The notes beneath the pieces are model-generated. The model was not told where the DNA came from and did no database searches. It worked only from the letters and a program-made list of their open reading frames with translations. From Gambelia wislizenii (taxonomy: Eukaryota > Chordata > Lepidosauria > Squamata > Crotaphytidae), in the NCBI GenBank assembly GCA_030847615.1, contig JAUMIR010000004.1, positions 233,720,501-233,784,500 of the forward strand: a stretch of DNA of 64,000 bases. Reading direction: 5' to 3'. How positions within the stretch are numbered: the stretch's first letter is position 1; the number at the start of each line of letters is the position of its first letter. Positions 33,175 to 44,349 of the stretch are shown here, piece by piece. Position numbers and translations under genes: made by a program.

Positions 33175-34605
33175 TTTCTGTCATGTTCTCTAGTTGCATC
33201 CTGCTAAATATACACCTCCCATTGCTCCCACTCAAAACAGTCCCTATCCTGAAGTATACAAAAGGCAGCACCATAGAAAACCCCATGCAAACCACTTTGC
33301 TACGAGGAAATCTAAAATAAGACAGAAGGCTTTTCTGTCTCCAGGAGAAGGCCACCCTTCCAAGCTCCTCCCTCTCCGTGAAGTGTAATGCCTTAAAGGG
33401 GTAGGCCTCTAACAGGGAGTTAAGCACTCTTCCTCCCCAGATCTAATGAGGTCTGGTTCAGGCCCATGCAAGATGGTGGGGCTGGGGTTAGTTCCAAGTC
33501 TTCAGTGCCACTGACTGATGTATCTGGCTGGCTCCTTGTCCTCTGTGTCAAAACCAGAAGTCTAGGCTCCTGCTCAGGCTGATAATGCCCATGTTGTCTG
33601 GGAAGGGGGAAGAGGAAGAAGAGGAGAGGAGAACTACTTCACGAAGCTTCTCCTTCAGCTGTCATCATTAGCAGCCATTCCTCCAGCCTGCAGCAAAGGG
33701 AGGTGTAATGAAAAACAAATTATACTTTCTCCCCCCTCATCACGTTTTGTGTCATGTCTTTTAATATTGTTAGAGGGGGCTATCTTTTATTCTTTATACA
33801 GTATGTGTTGCAGGAGTCTTTTTAGCTGAAGAATGTGATAACAACATTTAAATATTAATAAATAGTAGTTATAGTAGCAGCAGTGGTAGTTCTGTGCTTC
33901 TCAGGCTGATGTGGGAGACTGCAAACCCTCCAACTTTCCTGATTTGACGGGGACAGTCCTGACTAATTAGTCCTGACTAATCCTCTTTCTTTCCGTTGCT
34001 TTTAAGAATGTCCCAGTTTCTCTCTCCTCTTCCAACTTTGTCCCACTGGCTTATTTCAATTGGTGCAAACTGTGTTCAAAGTGCAACAGTAGTTTGCACT
34101 CTGCCCTTCCCAGTAGATTTAGGCAAAAGGAAGCTGCTGCAGCCTCTCCTAGCTTGTGTGTTCTTCCTCATTAATAATTTTTGCCCTCTTGACCACACTC
34201 TGATGTTGCTTGGCCACATGTAGTTTTCATCTGTGAAATGTTGGCAGGTATGGGACTGGCAGTTATTATTTTCCAATGTCCCAGGGACCAGCACTGTATT
34301 AGTACCCATTGGGTATAATTGTTTCTTTCTTTCCTGGAAACTCTCTGCAGACTGGCAGCTGTTGGCTTGCAGACTAGCACCAGTCCAGGGTCTGTCACTT
34401 TGAGTAGTACTGATTTAATCAATGTTCGTATGCTTGGTAAGGAAGGCTTTACCTCCAAATTTATCTAATGACAATGAAACAGAGAGAAGGGCTTCTCCTA
34501 CGATTTTAACACCTAGTCAAACTCAATTGGAAAAATGCAGCCTTTTGAACAAAAACTGAATTGGGCTTTTTAGGCCTCAAGCCATCCCACTGATTTGCAC
34601 TGTGG
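33175..34605. other. No gene or recognised repeat seen
   Basis: Unclassified sequence with a purine tract at 33,601-33,632 and a short direct repeat ('gtcctgactaat', 33,956-33,979). No ORF with motifs. Confidence 0.4.
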
Positions 34606-34609
34606 AATA

Positions 34610-34778
34610 TGGAGCCAGTGTGGCATAGTGGTTTGAGTGTTGGACTATTACTCTGGTGACCAGGGTTCAAATCCCCTCAGCCATGAAAACCCACTGGGTG
34701 ACCTTGGGCCAGTCACACACTCTCAGCCTCAGAAAACCCTGTGGTAGGTTTACCTTAGAGTTGCCAGCAACAACAACA
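34610..34778 (+). mobile_element. tRNA-derived SINE with internal deletion
   Basis: The head 'gtggcatagtggtttgagtg', B box 'gggttcaaatcccctc' and body up to 'ctctcagcctcag' run directly into 'aaaaccctgtggtagg', skipping the 'aggaaggcaatgg' part. The same internal deletion occurs in the copy at 49,637, suggesting a subfamily. It ends in (CAA)n. Confidence 0.85.
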
Positions 34779-34984
34779 AAGAGATCAGTAGCCAATGAAG
34801 CTCTCATAAGAAGGAAATCATACACTGCCTGTAACAGCCAGAGTCAGTAGCCTAGCTACAACATTCTAGATCTGTAGGCAGGCCTACATACACTGTAAGA
34901 GTATGTAGCAGTAGCCCAATCAAGAGTAGCCCAATCAAGATGTAATGAGGCATGCCTTACCCTGGCCAGAAAAGACATTTCCAG

Positions 34985-35330
34985 CAATGGCTATATGTTG
35001 TTGTTCACTGTCCTTAAGTATGCAAAACCACTCCGTCCTGGCCATCATCAGATTTGGGCATCCAGATTCAGAGTTTAATTCAGGAGTATACCCAGAAATA
35101 CTTGGATAGAGTAACTCCATCCAAGTCAGGCTGGATTTGTATACTATGCTCTGCTTTTTCACTGACCAGGAGCACTTTTGTCTCTGGATTAAGCTTCACT
35201 TTGTTCACCTTCCTCTATTCTACTACTAACATCTGGCTCTGATCCAGAACTTTAACAGCTTCCTTGTGTTTAGATGGAAAGGAGAAATAGATTTGGGTGT
35301 CATCAGTGTATTCCTTCATAGCACCCTACA
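34985..35330 (-). mobile_element. L2 LINE fragment, minus strand
   Basis: 'gagaaatagatttgggtgtc' followed by 'atcagtgtattc' is the complement of the L2 RT segment around YADDTQIYFS (compare 45,741-45,777). 'gtctctggattaagcttcac' matches the complement of RLNPDKTE. Diverged and non-coding. Confidence 0.65.
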
Positions 35331-35334
35331 AACA

Positions 35335-36220
35335 CACAAACTCTGATCAACCTCACCAAATGATTACACGTACTGTATGTGTTAACATTATATAAAATAA
35401 ATAGGTAAGACAGAATCCAGAGGGACACTTGGTTTGTGGAATAATCACAAAACAAATTAGGCATCAGTTTTGTGAAGCAAACATTTTATTTTTAAGAACT
35501 AAAGCAAAGCTACCAATATGATAAGAGGGTGGAGGTGGTTGAGAGGTTCTTCTGGTGTGGGGTGTGTGTGTGTGTGGAGGGAGAAGGAGGATATAATAAC
35601 TTGGGCCTTTGTCTATTTGTGCAAATCATCTACACACCCCCAAACAGAAAAAGTCAATTTATTTTGGCAACATCTCCCTCCCTTTCCCCTCCCTGTCTCT
35701 GCCCTCCCTCTCTTGCCCCATCAAAGAAAGTTCTTACAGCTATAGCTATAACAACACAACACCCATTTTAAAGAGTTAATTTTAGAACAATGAGGTAAGT
35801 GAATATAAGGTACGGGACATAATGGTGAAATCCTACATATGTTTACTTTGAAGTAATGCTTGTGCAAAAGACTGCAACCTAAGATAATTGACCTGATAAG
35901 ATGATACAGTACATACTTCCAAAAAGTTAAAAAAAATCTAGTGGGTCTTTTAAAATGCCTACTTTAATTCATGTCTTGGTGTGCAGCTCCCTCTTCTGGG
36001 GCAGAGTTGATAAAACAAGTAAACCCAAGAAACACTGTGACTAGGAAGATAAGATGACAATAACTACGATTCACAGCAGGCTAAGGGTCACTTCATACAC
36101 CTAAGTCGAGCAGGAAACCACCTGCATAAAAGCCTTATGTTTGGAAAGCACACGCCTGTTTTGTTACATGTATCTTTCCAAGAAACTATTGCATAGTTTC
36201 CAAATAGGACTGGCCAGGCA
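35335..36220. other. No gene seen
   Basis: Contains a (TG)n patch at about 35,561-35,575 and a pyrimidine-rich patch at 35,669-35,712. Short ORFs only. Confidence 0.4.
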
Positions 36221-36224
36221 GAGG

Positions 36225-36418
36225 AGGCAATTATTTAGGAAAGTTTGGGTGTCCTATTGCTAAGAGCTGTTCAACAGTGGAACAGACTGTCTCAGACCCT
36301 GGTGGATTCTCCAGAGGTCTTTAAATGGAGGTTAGGAGTACTTTAGTTGCATATTTATGCATAGCAGGGTGTCCCTTGTGGTCCCTTCCAACTCTATGGT
36401 TCTATGATTGTATAATTC
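36225..36418 (+). mobile_element. CR1 3' end, plus strand
   Basis: 'gagctgttcaacagtggaac' encodes the CR1 C-terminal QQWN motif, and the copy ends 'ctctatggttctatgattgt'. It stands tail-to-tail with the next CR1 copy, only about 12 bp away. Confidence 0.8.
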
Positions 36419-36429
36419 TAAAAAGCAGC

Positions 36430-37677
36430 AAATCATAGAATCATAGAATTGTAGAGTTGGAAGAGACCACAAGGGCCATCCAGTCCAACCCCCTGCCACG
36501 CAGGAATCACTATCAAAGCATCCCTGACAGATGGCCATCCAGCCTCTGTTTAAAGACCTCCAAGGAAGGAGACCCCACTATGCTCCGAGGAAGTGTGTTC
36601 CACTGCCGAACAGCTCTTACTGTCAGAAAGTTCCTCCTAATCTTGAGGTGGAAACTCTGTTCCTGGAGCTTGCATCCACTGCTCTGTGTTCTAGTCTCTG
36701 GAGCAGCAGAAAACAAGCTTGCTCCATTCTCAATGTGACACCCCTTCAAATACTTAAACAGGGCGATCACTCATTGTTCCGTGTTCCAGTCTCTGGAGCA
36801 GCCAAAAACAAGCCTGCTCCATCCTCAACGTGACACCCTTTCAAATACTTAAACAGGGTTATCATATCGCCCCTTAACCATCTTTTTTCCAGGCTAAACA
36901 TACCCAGCTCCCTAAGTCTTTCCTCATAAGGCATGGTTTCCAGACCTTTCACTATTTTAGTCGCCCTCCTCTGGATACACTCCAATTTGTCAATATCCTT
37001 TTCGAATTGTGGTGCCCAGAACTGGACACAGTATTCTAGGTGAGGCATGACCAAGGGAGAATAGAGTGGCACTATTACTTCCCTTGATCTAGACACTGTA
37101 CTTCTATTGATGCAGCCCAAAATCGCATTGGCCTTTTTAGCTGCTGCATCACACTGTTGACTCATGTTCAACTTGGGGTCTACTAGGACTCCTAGATCCC
37201 TTTCGCACGTAGTCTCATTTAGCCAGGTCTGCCCCATCCTATATCTATGCATTTCACTTTTCCTCCCTAAAAGTGCAGTACCTTACATTTCTCCATATTG
37301 AATTTCATTTTGTTAGCTTTGGCCCAGCTCTCCAGTCTATCCAGGTCATTTTGAATTTTGATCCTGTCCTCTAGGGTATTAGCTACTCCTCCTAATTTGG
37401 TGTCATCTGCAAATTTGATAAGTATGCCCCTAATTCCCTCATCCAAGTCATTGATAAAGATGTTGAATAGCACTGGGCCCAGGACACAACCCTGTGGCAC
37501 CCCACTGGTCACATCTTTCCAAGACAAAGAGGAGCCACTGCTGAGCACCCTTTGGGTTTGCCCAGTCAACCAATTACAAATCCATTGAACAGTTAACTTG
37601 TCTAGCCCACATTTTACAAGCTTGTTTGCAAGAATGTCATGGGGAACCTTGTCGAAGGCCTTACTGAAATCAAGGTA
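36430..37677 (-). pseudogene. CR1 LINE, minus strand, RT domain and 3' end
   Basis: From right to left on the minus strand: [28 protein letters not shown], the catalytic FADD (37,413-37,402), KCKVLHF. After a frameshift near 37,255-37,275 come DLGVLVDPKLN, HLEYCVQFWAPQFEKD and RRATKIVKGLE, then the C-terminus and the 3' UTR ending in the ATTCTATGAT-type tail complement (36,433-36,450). Broken by frameshift and by a 95-bp tandem duplication (36,686-36,866). The 5' end is lost where the palindrome-rich block begins. Confidence 0.95.
36686..36866. repeat. 95-bp tandem duplication inside CR1
   Basis: 'gtgttctagtctctggagca' at 36,686 recurs as 'gtgttccagtctctggagca' at 36,781, with the following ~85 bp collinear and about 10% divergent. 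It duplicates the FKYLKGCH coding segment. Since other CR1 copies have one unit, the duplication occurred in this copy. Confidence 0.9.
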
Positions 37678-38395
37678 CCGTATATTCCAGTGTATAAGAC
37701 GACTGGGCGTATAAGACCACCACCCCAATTTGGCTCGCTGGCTGACTGGCTGGGGGAGCCTTGCCAGCTGATCCTCTTTGTTTCCCAACTCAGGAGGATC
37801 TCCTCGTGAGTTGGGAAAGCGAACAGGATCAGCTGGCAGGGATCTCCCAGCCAGCCAGCCAGCCACAACATTTGCCCCTCTCTTCAACCTTCCATTCAAA
37901 CTTGACTTGAAGGTGGAAGAAAGGGGCGAAATGCCCAGTTTGCCTCAGCAGCCCCCTTCCCTCCATCTTGGCTCTTCTGAAGGGGACCAAGGTGGGGGAA
38001 GTAGGGCGGCCATGGCAAACCCCTAGATTCGCGCCCTCTCCCAACCTTCAAGGAAGGTGGGGAGAAGGGGCGAACATGCCCCGTTTGGCTCCACAGCCCC
38101 GATCCCTCCTTCTGGGCTCCCTTCCAAAGGGAGCTCAGAAGGAGGACATGGGGATGTGGAGCCAAACCCCGGGATTCGCCCCCTCTCCCCACCTTCAAGG
38201 AAGAGGGAGCGAATCTAGGGGTTTAACTCCGCAGCCCCGATGCCTCCTTCTGGGCTCCCTTTGCAAGGGAGCCCAGAAGAAGGCATCAGGGCTGCAGAGT
38301 TAAACAGACCCTCTTCGCTCGCTCTCCCCACCTTCAAGGGACGACGATGGCCCATTTGGCTGCACAGCCCTGATCCCTCCTTGAGAGCAAATTCT
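37678..38395. repeat. Palindrome-rich GC block I
   Basis: It begins 'ccgtatattccagtgtataa', with a repeated 'gtataagac', then an imperfect ~125-bp palindrome (about 37,733-37,862, 'ccttgccagctgatcctc' against 'gatcagctggcaggg'), then three shorter hairpins such as 'tccttctgggctcccttt' against 'aagggagcccagaaga' at 38,246-38,285, spaced about 130 bp apart. Probably the interior of a non-autonomous DNA transposon. The right end is not identified. Confidence 0.6.
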
Positions 38396-38929
38396 ATATA
38401 ACTGAAAAAATGTGCACATGTTTCCAACACAAGAGAAATTTGTAAAGATAAATCTGTTATACAAATATTCAAATGTATTATTGTCAGTGCATTGTGTACT
38501 TTCTGGAGGATATGCTAGTGAAATAGTCCATGCCAAAAGGTCTAGCTTAGACATGTGCGCGTTGCAGAACAATGAAGGGACTGGACACTGGCAGAGAGGA
38601 AACAGCTATGCAAATGTCAAGTATATTTATGGCCTTACAAAATAACTCTCGGTGGACCAATAGGGACAAGTTTTGAAGCTCAGAGCAGCTCCCCAGCCAA
38701 TTGGAAGACACAAGCTAGCAGCTTTGATATAGGAAGTCATTTTGCTTGCTCAGACATGTAATGAGAAGAGAGAGAAGCAGCTGGAGTGTTGTTTGTTTGT
38801 TTCTGCATGCCCAAACATGTTCTGCGAGGTATATTCTCACTGCTGGTCCAAGGTGATGCACCAAAGTCTGTAGCCAGCATACATGATTCTGCTGGGCCAA
38901 TTCAGGAAAAAATTGGAAATGACCTCTGT

Positions 38930-39732
38930 GAGCCATTTCCACCCATGAAGGTCTAAAACCTCCCTCTACTCATCCTCAGTGAAATCCCGGAGCTGCCTCT
39001 GGAAGGCTGGAGAAGGCGATGAGAGGGAGTCTGCCCAGCCTCTCCCTGGTCTTCCTGAGGGGGCTCCAGGGCTTTAAAGCCCCAGAGCCACCTCGGGGAG
39101 GCCGGAGAAGGCAGCAGGCAGGCAGGTGAGAGTCTGCCAGGCCTTTCCCCGGCCTTCCCGAGGGGGCTCCAGGGCTTTGAAACCCCGGAGCCGCCTCAGG
39201 AAGGCCAGAGAAGGTGGTGGGAGGGAGTCTACCCAACCTCTCCCTGGCCTTCCCAAGGGGGCTCCAGGGCTTTAAACCCAGAGCCACCTCGAGAAGGCGA
39301 CAGAAGGGCAGGAGGCAGTCTGGCCAGTGCTCCCCTGGGCTTCCCGAAGGGGCTGTGGGGATTGAGAGCCCCATATAGCCTCTTCAGGAAGGTTGGGAGG
39401 GGTGGAGGGAGCGCAGCCACCCCCACCCTCCCAAAGCCGCAACAAGGCTTAGAAAGCTCAATAGCGGCTTTGGGAAGGGTGGGGGGGGACTAAAAAGTCC
39501 CTTTCCTACCGACTCCCTGCTCTCTCGGGCCTTGGCTTCCCCCCCAAATGGAGCCAAGCCCCAGGAGAGCAGGGAGTTGAGCGCCTGACTTGCTCAGCAA
39601 GCACTCCGTTTAAATCAGCTCCTCTCCTTTGAGTGGGAGGGAGAGAAGCTGATTTAAATGGGGTGCTTGCTGAGCAAACTGCGAATAATCAAAACTGTGA
39701 GAGTGAAAGCTGCGAATGTGGAGGGGCAATTG
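38930..39732. mobile_element. Palindrome-rich GC block II with Tigger-like right end
   Basis: Repeats of 'ggggctccagggctttaaag' with 'ccagagccacctc' form inverted pairs about 120 bp apart. The right terminus 'gcgaatgtggaggggcaattg' (21 bases shown as 'gcgaatgtggaggggcaatt' plus g), followed by TA, is the same TIR as that of 50,839-52,180. The left TIR was not found, so this copy is truncated. GC-rich interior, AT-rich flanks. Confidence 0.65.
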
Positions 39733-40102
39733 TATACATTTATGTTATTTAAACAATAAATATTGCGAAATAATGTTTTTTCCTCAAATTGACACGCCAC
39801 CCGAGTTATGCTCAGTTTTTTTGGCGAAGTTTGACACACCAAGCTCAAAAGGTTGCCAATCACTGGGTTAGTATCTTTACAGGCACTACATTGCCCAACT
39901 ACTCATCTGCTTGACCCACAGGATTGATGTTGGAGCAAGTGTTTGAAAGGTTTCACTGGTGGGAAAGTGTTAGGACTGCTGAGAGAAGGAAGGTTCAGAG
40001 ACCACACAAATAGTTTAGATCCTGTTGCTATAGCATCCATAGCATGGGGAATGATTGGAGTTGTAGCTCAACATATCTGGAGAGCACCAGGTTGGAGGAG
40101 GG

Positions 40103-40178
40103 GTGTGCGTGCGTGTGTGCGTGCGTGCGCACACACGCATGCATGGGCACACACACACACACAAACACACACACACAT
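40103..40178. repeat. (TG)n-(CA)n inverted dinucleotide repeat
   Basis: Alternating TG/CG steps (40,103-40,130) turn into CA steps (40,130-40,178) around 'gtgcgcacac', so the tract is both Z-DNA-prone and self-complementary. It then runs into poly-T. Confidence 0.9.
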
Positions 40179-40424
40179 TTTTTTTCTTCCCTTCCTTTTC
40201 TCTGGCCGGCACCAAGGACTGGCATTGTCAAGCATTTGTCCTATCCCAAGCTCTGAAGGGGTCTACTGCCAACCTTAACTGCCACATCCCAACCCTTTTC
40301 CAATTTGCTTTTACTGTCTCCTCACTTGCCCTGGCCAAGCTTGAAGCAGACTAGCAGTGACAGCGTACCAAACTGGACACACAAGAAGGTTTTGTTGCTG
40401 CTGAAATTCTGGTCATGGGGTAGA

Positions 40425-40520
40425 GCTCTGGATCACAGGGCCTGGTCCCTCTTCTCCAATCTTCAGAGCAAGGGAAGGATTCTTGGGACAAGAGCATAGC
40501 CTTGAAATGTATGTGTGCAC

Positions 40521-40578
<58 letters not shown>

Positions 40579-40795
40579 TATTTTTCTGATTTTTTAAACA
40601 CTTGGTCTTTCATAGTTGAATGGCATACTCTGTGCTTGGCACTTTATGTATCAAGCTTAATGACATAATCAGGGTCTGATACTTGTGATGTCACCCTTGT
40701 AACATCGCCAGGGCCTGCTCCCTGTGACATCACAAGGTGTCATCCCTAGGTCTCAGGTATAAGTGTTGAAATCTCAGGGCCTGGGATAGTCTTAG
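40425..40795. repeat. Interspersed repeat with CRE-like core, copy 2, interrupted by (TC)n
   Basis: 'gggcctggtccctcttctcc' at left matches 56,742 ('gggcctggcccctcttctct'). 'atgacataatcagg', 'gatgtcacccttgtaacatc' and 'gtgacatcacaaggtgtc' follow. A (TC)n microsatellite sits inside at 40,524-40,575. Same family as 4,660 and 56,722. Confidence 0.6.
40524..40575. repeat. (TC)n microsatellite
   Basis: 26 uninterrupted TC dinucleotides. Confidence 0.95.
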
Positions 40796-40802
40796 AAGCA
40801 GA

Positions 40803-40965
40803 GAATTATAGAATCTTAGACTTGGAAGGGACCATGAGGGCCATCTAGTGCAACCTCCTGCCATGCAGCAATAAATAAGGAAAGCACTCCTGAAAGATAC
40901 TTATCCAATTTCTGCTTAAAGACCCCCCAAAGAAGGAGAGTCCACCACCCTCCAAGGCATTATTG
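40803..40965 (-). mobile_element. CR1 3' end, minus strand
   Basis: 'attatagaatcttagacttg', 'ggaagggaccatgagggcc' and 'gcttaaagaccccccaaag' are the complement of the CR1 3' UTR. About 160 bp only. Confidence 0.8.
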
Positions 40966-41099
40966 ACATGTCAACCCTGGAGGTGGCTTTAAATGGTGCT
41001 CCATTAGCCATCTGGGAGATCTTTTCCTATAAGTGGCTCCAGATCAGCTAGAAAGGCATTCAAATGACCCAGCCTTATGGGCAGGAGCCAATTAACAAG

Positions 41100-41195
41100 C
41101 CTTCCCCATTTATTTTACTTTTTTATTGTATTTATTTATAGCCCACCTTTTCCTGGGTTCAGGATTCAAGGTGGCTTACAACAGTTAAAACAAAC
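41100..41195 (-). mobile_element. LINE 3' tail fragment
   Basis: 'tatttatagcccaccttttc' followed by 'caaggtggcttacaac' is the complement of a CR1/L2-type 3' terminus. Confidence 0.5.
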
Positions 41196-41214
41196 ATAGC
41201 CTCATTCACCTCAT

Positions 41215-42310
41215 ACAAAAGCACACCCCCACACACCCACACACACCCACACACCCCAGCGAAGCAGCGAAGCATCTTCCCACCCCCCCACCCCCCAAAA
41301 GATAGACAGGAAGGGCTCCGTTTTCCAAAGTGAGTTGCAAGCAGAAGGAGGGTGAATTTCTTCTCTCCAACCCTTCAGTCTATTCGGATAAAGCACTCCA
41401 ACCAATCAGGATTCAGCTCTGCTCACAGTAATTCGAAAAGGCAGATGCCAGTTTACACGATTGTTAGTTCCCACGGTAAAGTATGCGCATTTTCGCAAAC
41501 TTAATCAAAAAAGTGCGGAAAACTAGCGAAAGCTGATACTGCGCAACTTATGGGTTTTTTGCACCCCCTCCTTTTGAAAAGGGCGCTGTTGCTTCGAGAT
41601 GCGTGGGAACTATCAGGCTTCTTGTCGCATTCTTTGAGGATTTATTTTGCCGTGGAAACGACCCCCATGAGAGAGAAAGCAGCAGACAATTTAGGCCATT
41701 AGGAAAGGCCCGTTAGCCTTGAGCAATCAGGCCTAAAATGCCTGCCACAACCAAAAAGCCTTCTGGAAAAATAAAAAGGACTAGTCTAACCTATCTAGAA
41801 AGGGAGTTTCAGAGCCTGAGAGCAGCCACCGAGAAAGTCCTGCCATGTTCCCACCAGATGTACCTGTGAGGGTGATGGGACAGAAAGAAGGGCCTTCCCA
41901 TATTACTGGCAGCTCTGAGGGGGGTAATTTAATAGCAAAGACACTCCCCTCCACTGGCTTACCCTTGCCCACATATTTGGGTTATTGAAGCATTTTTATT
42001 TTTATTTTTAGTTGTGTGGCATGGAAGCTCCTATCAGGAAAGTGGTAAACTTGTAGCCAGGGTAATGTTAAACTGCCTCCAGTTATGCAGTCTTAGGAAA
42101 CAGTCAAAATAGCAAATTCTATAGCCACAGAAGAGATGGGAATGACCTGATTGAAGAAAGAAGGCTGGAATACCACCAAGGTTTGGAAGTATACCTTTCG
42201 CACATTCACAAATGCCTGTTTAACACTCTAACTATGACATCATGTAATGCTGTGCATAGGTGAATGGACTATCACAGTTTTCATACCATAGGCAGAGCAA
42301 TCATACCAGG
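41215..42310. other. No gene or recognised repeat seen
   Basis: A C/CA-rich patch lies at 41,221-41,299. The remainder is unclassified. Confidence 0.4.
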
Positions 42311-42314
42311 TATG

Positions 42315-42563
42315 GACCAAGACAAGTTACTACATGAGGCAAAGAGCAAGGTGATGTCCTCAACATAGAGGCTAACTAGACAGGCAATTGTATCCTATTT
42401 TAACACTTATTTCAGCACCTAAGGACATGGTAGCTCATGTGTTACACTGTGGAATGAACACACACACAGCTTTGCCTCCAATAACTTATCACTGCTCTTC
42501 ACCCTTCATCATTTGCTGCCTGAGGCAACTGCCTTACAATGCCTAAAAGGAGGGCCGGCCCTG
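42315..42563. mobile_element. hAT-like element fragment
   Basis: The right end 'aggagggccggccctg' is a typical CAGGGCCGGCCCT terminus in reverse, preceded by 'ctgcctgaggcaactgcc'. The left part 'ggaccaagacaagttactac' and 'atgaggcaaag' resembles the inverted end. Confidence 0.45.
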
Positions 42564-43221
42564 CCTCTTCTGCCTTCCTACATTAGTTTAAATGCGACAG
42601 TGCATTCTAGTGAACCAGTCCACAGCATCAGTTCCCAGTTGCAAAACACACAGGAATCAGGAAGAGAGAAATCAAAAGATATACAGGTACATGTGAACTG
42701 GCTCTTTTGTTTCCCTCCCCTCACCTGATTGATATTCAGATGGATGCTTATGAGTTTGCCCTACTTCCCAAAACTCTTTCCTAAATATGAAGTTAACAAA
42801 TGTTTATGGGACCCAAACATTACTGGGAATTATTTGCTGCTCACCACCAGCTGTTGCTCACTCACTCTTGCCACATGATGTCCTGGTGACTGAGTTTCTT
42901 GTGGAAATGTCTCGTCGTTCCTCCATTTCAGGCTGAGGCTTCACTTGAGTCAAGCTGTGTACAAGATCAGCAGGCCACAATGTCAAGGAGAAAACAGCCA
43001 GCCAGGTGACTCATGGACCACAAAAGCAAGGAAAAGAGGAAGAGGGCGCCTGTGGTGAGTCCAGGAGCATGACTATCTCCTCTTCCCCATAAAGATCTAT
43101 GTCAGTTCACCCATGCCATCCAATGGCACTTGGTTCTTCAAGAATGCTCAGATGGTTCTTTTGCTATTTTATAAATGGAAGCTACTCTACGAGGATGACA
43201 AATTAAGGAGAAGTGTCCATG

Positions 43222-43358
43222 ACAGGAATGGAGAACACATGGCATCCCAGATGTTGTTGGACTACACCTTCCATTACCCCTAACCCCTTAGTCAGTTAGG
43301 CTGACTAGGGCTGATTGGAACTGCAATCCAACAACATCTGAAAGGCCACACATTCCTC
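43222..43358. mobile_element. Short hAT-like MITE
   Basis: 'aggaatggagaacacatggc' with 'cagatgttgttggactacac' at left pairs with 'gcaatccaacaacatctgaa' and 'ggccacacattcctc' at right. About 137 bp. Confidence 0.6.
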
Positions 43359-43359
43359 A

Positions 43360-44349
43360 AAGGTGGCACAGAGGCATCATTCAGGGTGGTGTCTCCTGCT
43401 AGCCCCATACACCATCTGTCATGGCATGGCTGGCAGCAACTCCACAGTACTTTGGCAACAAAGAAGCATTTGTTAATAAATGAAGAAAAGCAAAAGCCAA
43501 TAAGCATAGCTTCCAAATGTCTGCCGTAGCGGAGGCATACACAGACTGCGCTTGGGCAGATTTAAGGTTGGCAGGTTGCATCTGGGTCACTACAGCTTCC
43601 ACCTTTAAAAAGTTCTCAAAGCTGACAAGCTCCTCCCCACAGGTAAGCTGCAATACAATAGAATATGGGCAGAAGATAAGGTTGCAGCTGACTTTACATT
43701 GCCTTAAATTGTTTAATGTTGAGATGTGGAGATTACTCCAGAAGAGTGAAACTCCCCTTGTATTCTGGAAAGTCAGGAAAACCTGGAGTTAGGTTCCAGC
43801 TGATCCATGAACCCAATAGGTGGCTTCTATGAACAGATTACTATCACAGTATTGTCATGAAGAGGAATGAGCTCATCAAAATGTTGGCCAAGACACTGGA
43901 TCAAGAAGTATTATAAAGTTCCACCAAGTGGAATTATGCCTCATCTCCTCTCCCACACCTCACCTTTCACCTGCTGCAGCATCCCCACAACACGACTATT
44001 TACTGGTGGTGAAGAGCAGGGTAGTGATGGTGGAGAAGCATCCAGTTATGTTCCTATAGCTGAATGCACTGTGACAAGGCATTCTCTGGGGGTGGTTTCT
44101 TCAGAGGTCCCAGGGGATAACATCATTGCTGTGTGTCCAGCTATAATACAGAGGTGGACATTTCTCTGCTGCTCCCCCTCCTCCTTGTTCTCCATAGGCA
44201 AGAAATGGCTGTTTAGGGGTGGGGGCTGCAGCCAGCATAACCTGGTTTTAGGGGGAGTTTGGCATTGCACAAGGTCAATAGAGAATTCCATCCTCTCCAA
44301 CGACAAAAAAAACCCCCACAACCCCACTACCCATATGATGGAGGAATAA
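43360..44349. other. No gene seen
   Basis: Unique-looking sequence immediately upstream of the L2 insertion. Short ORFs on both strands lack motifs. Confidence 0.4.
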
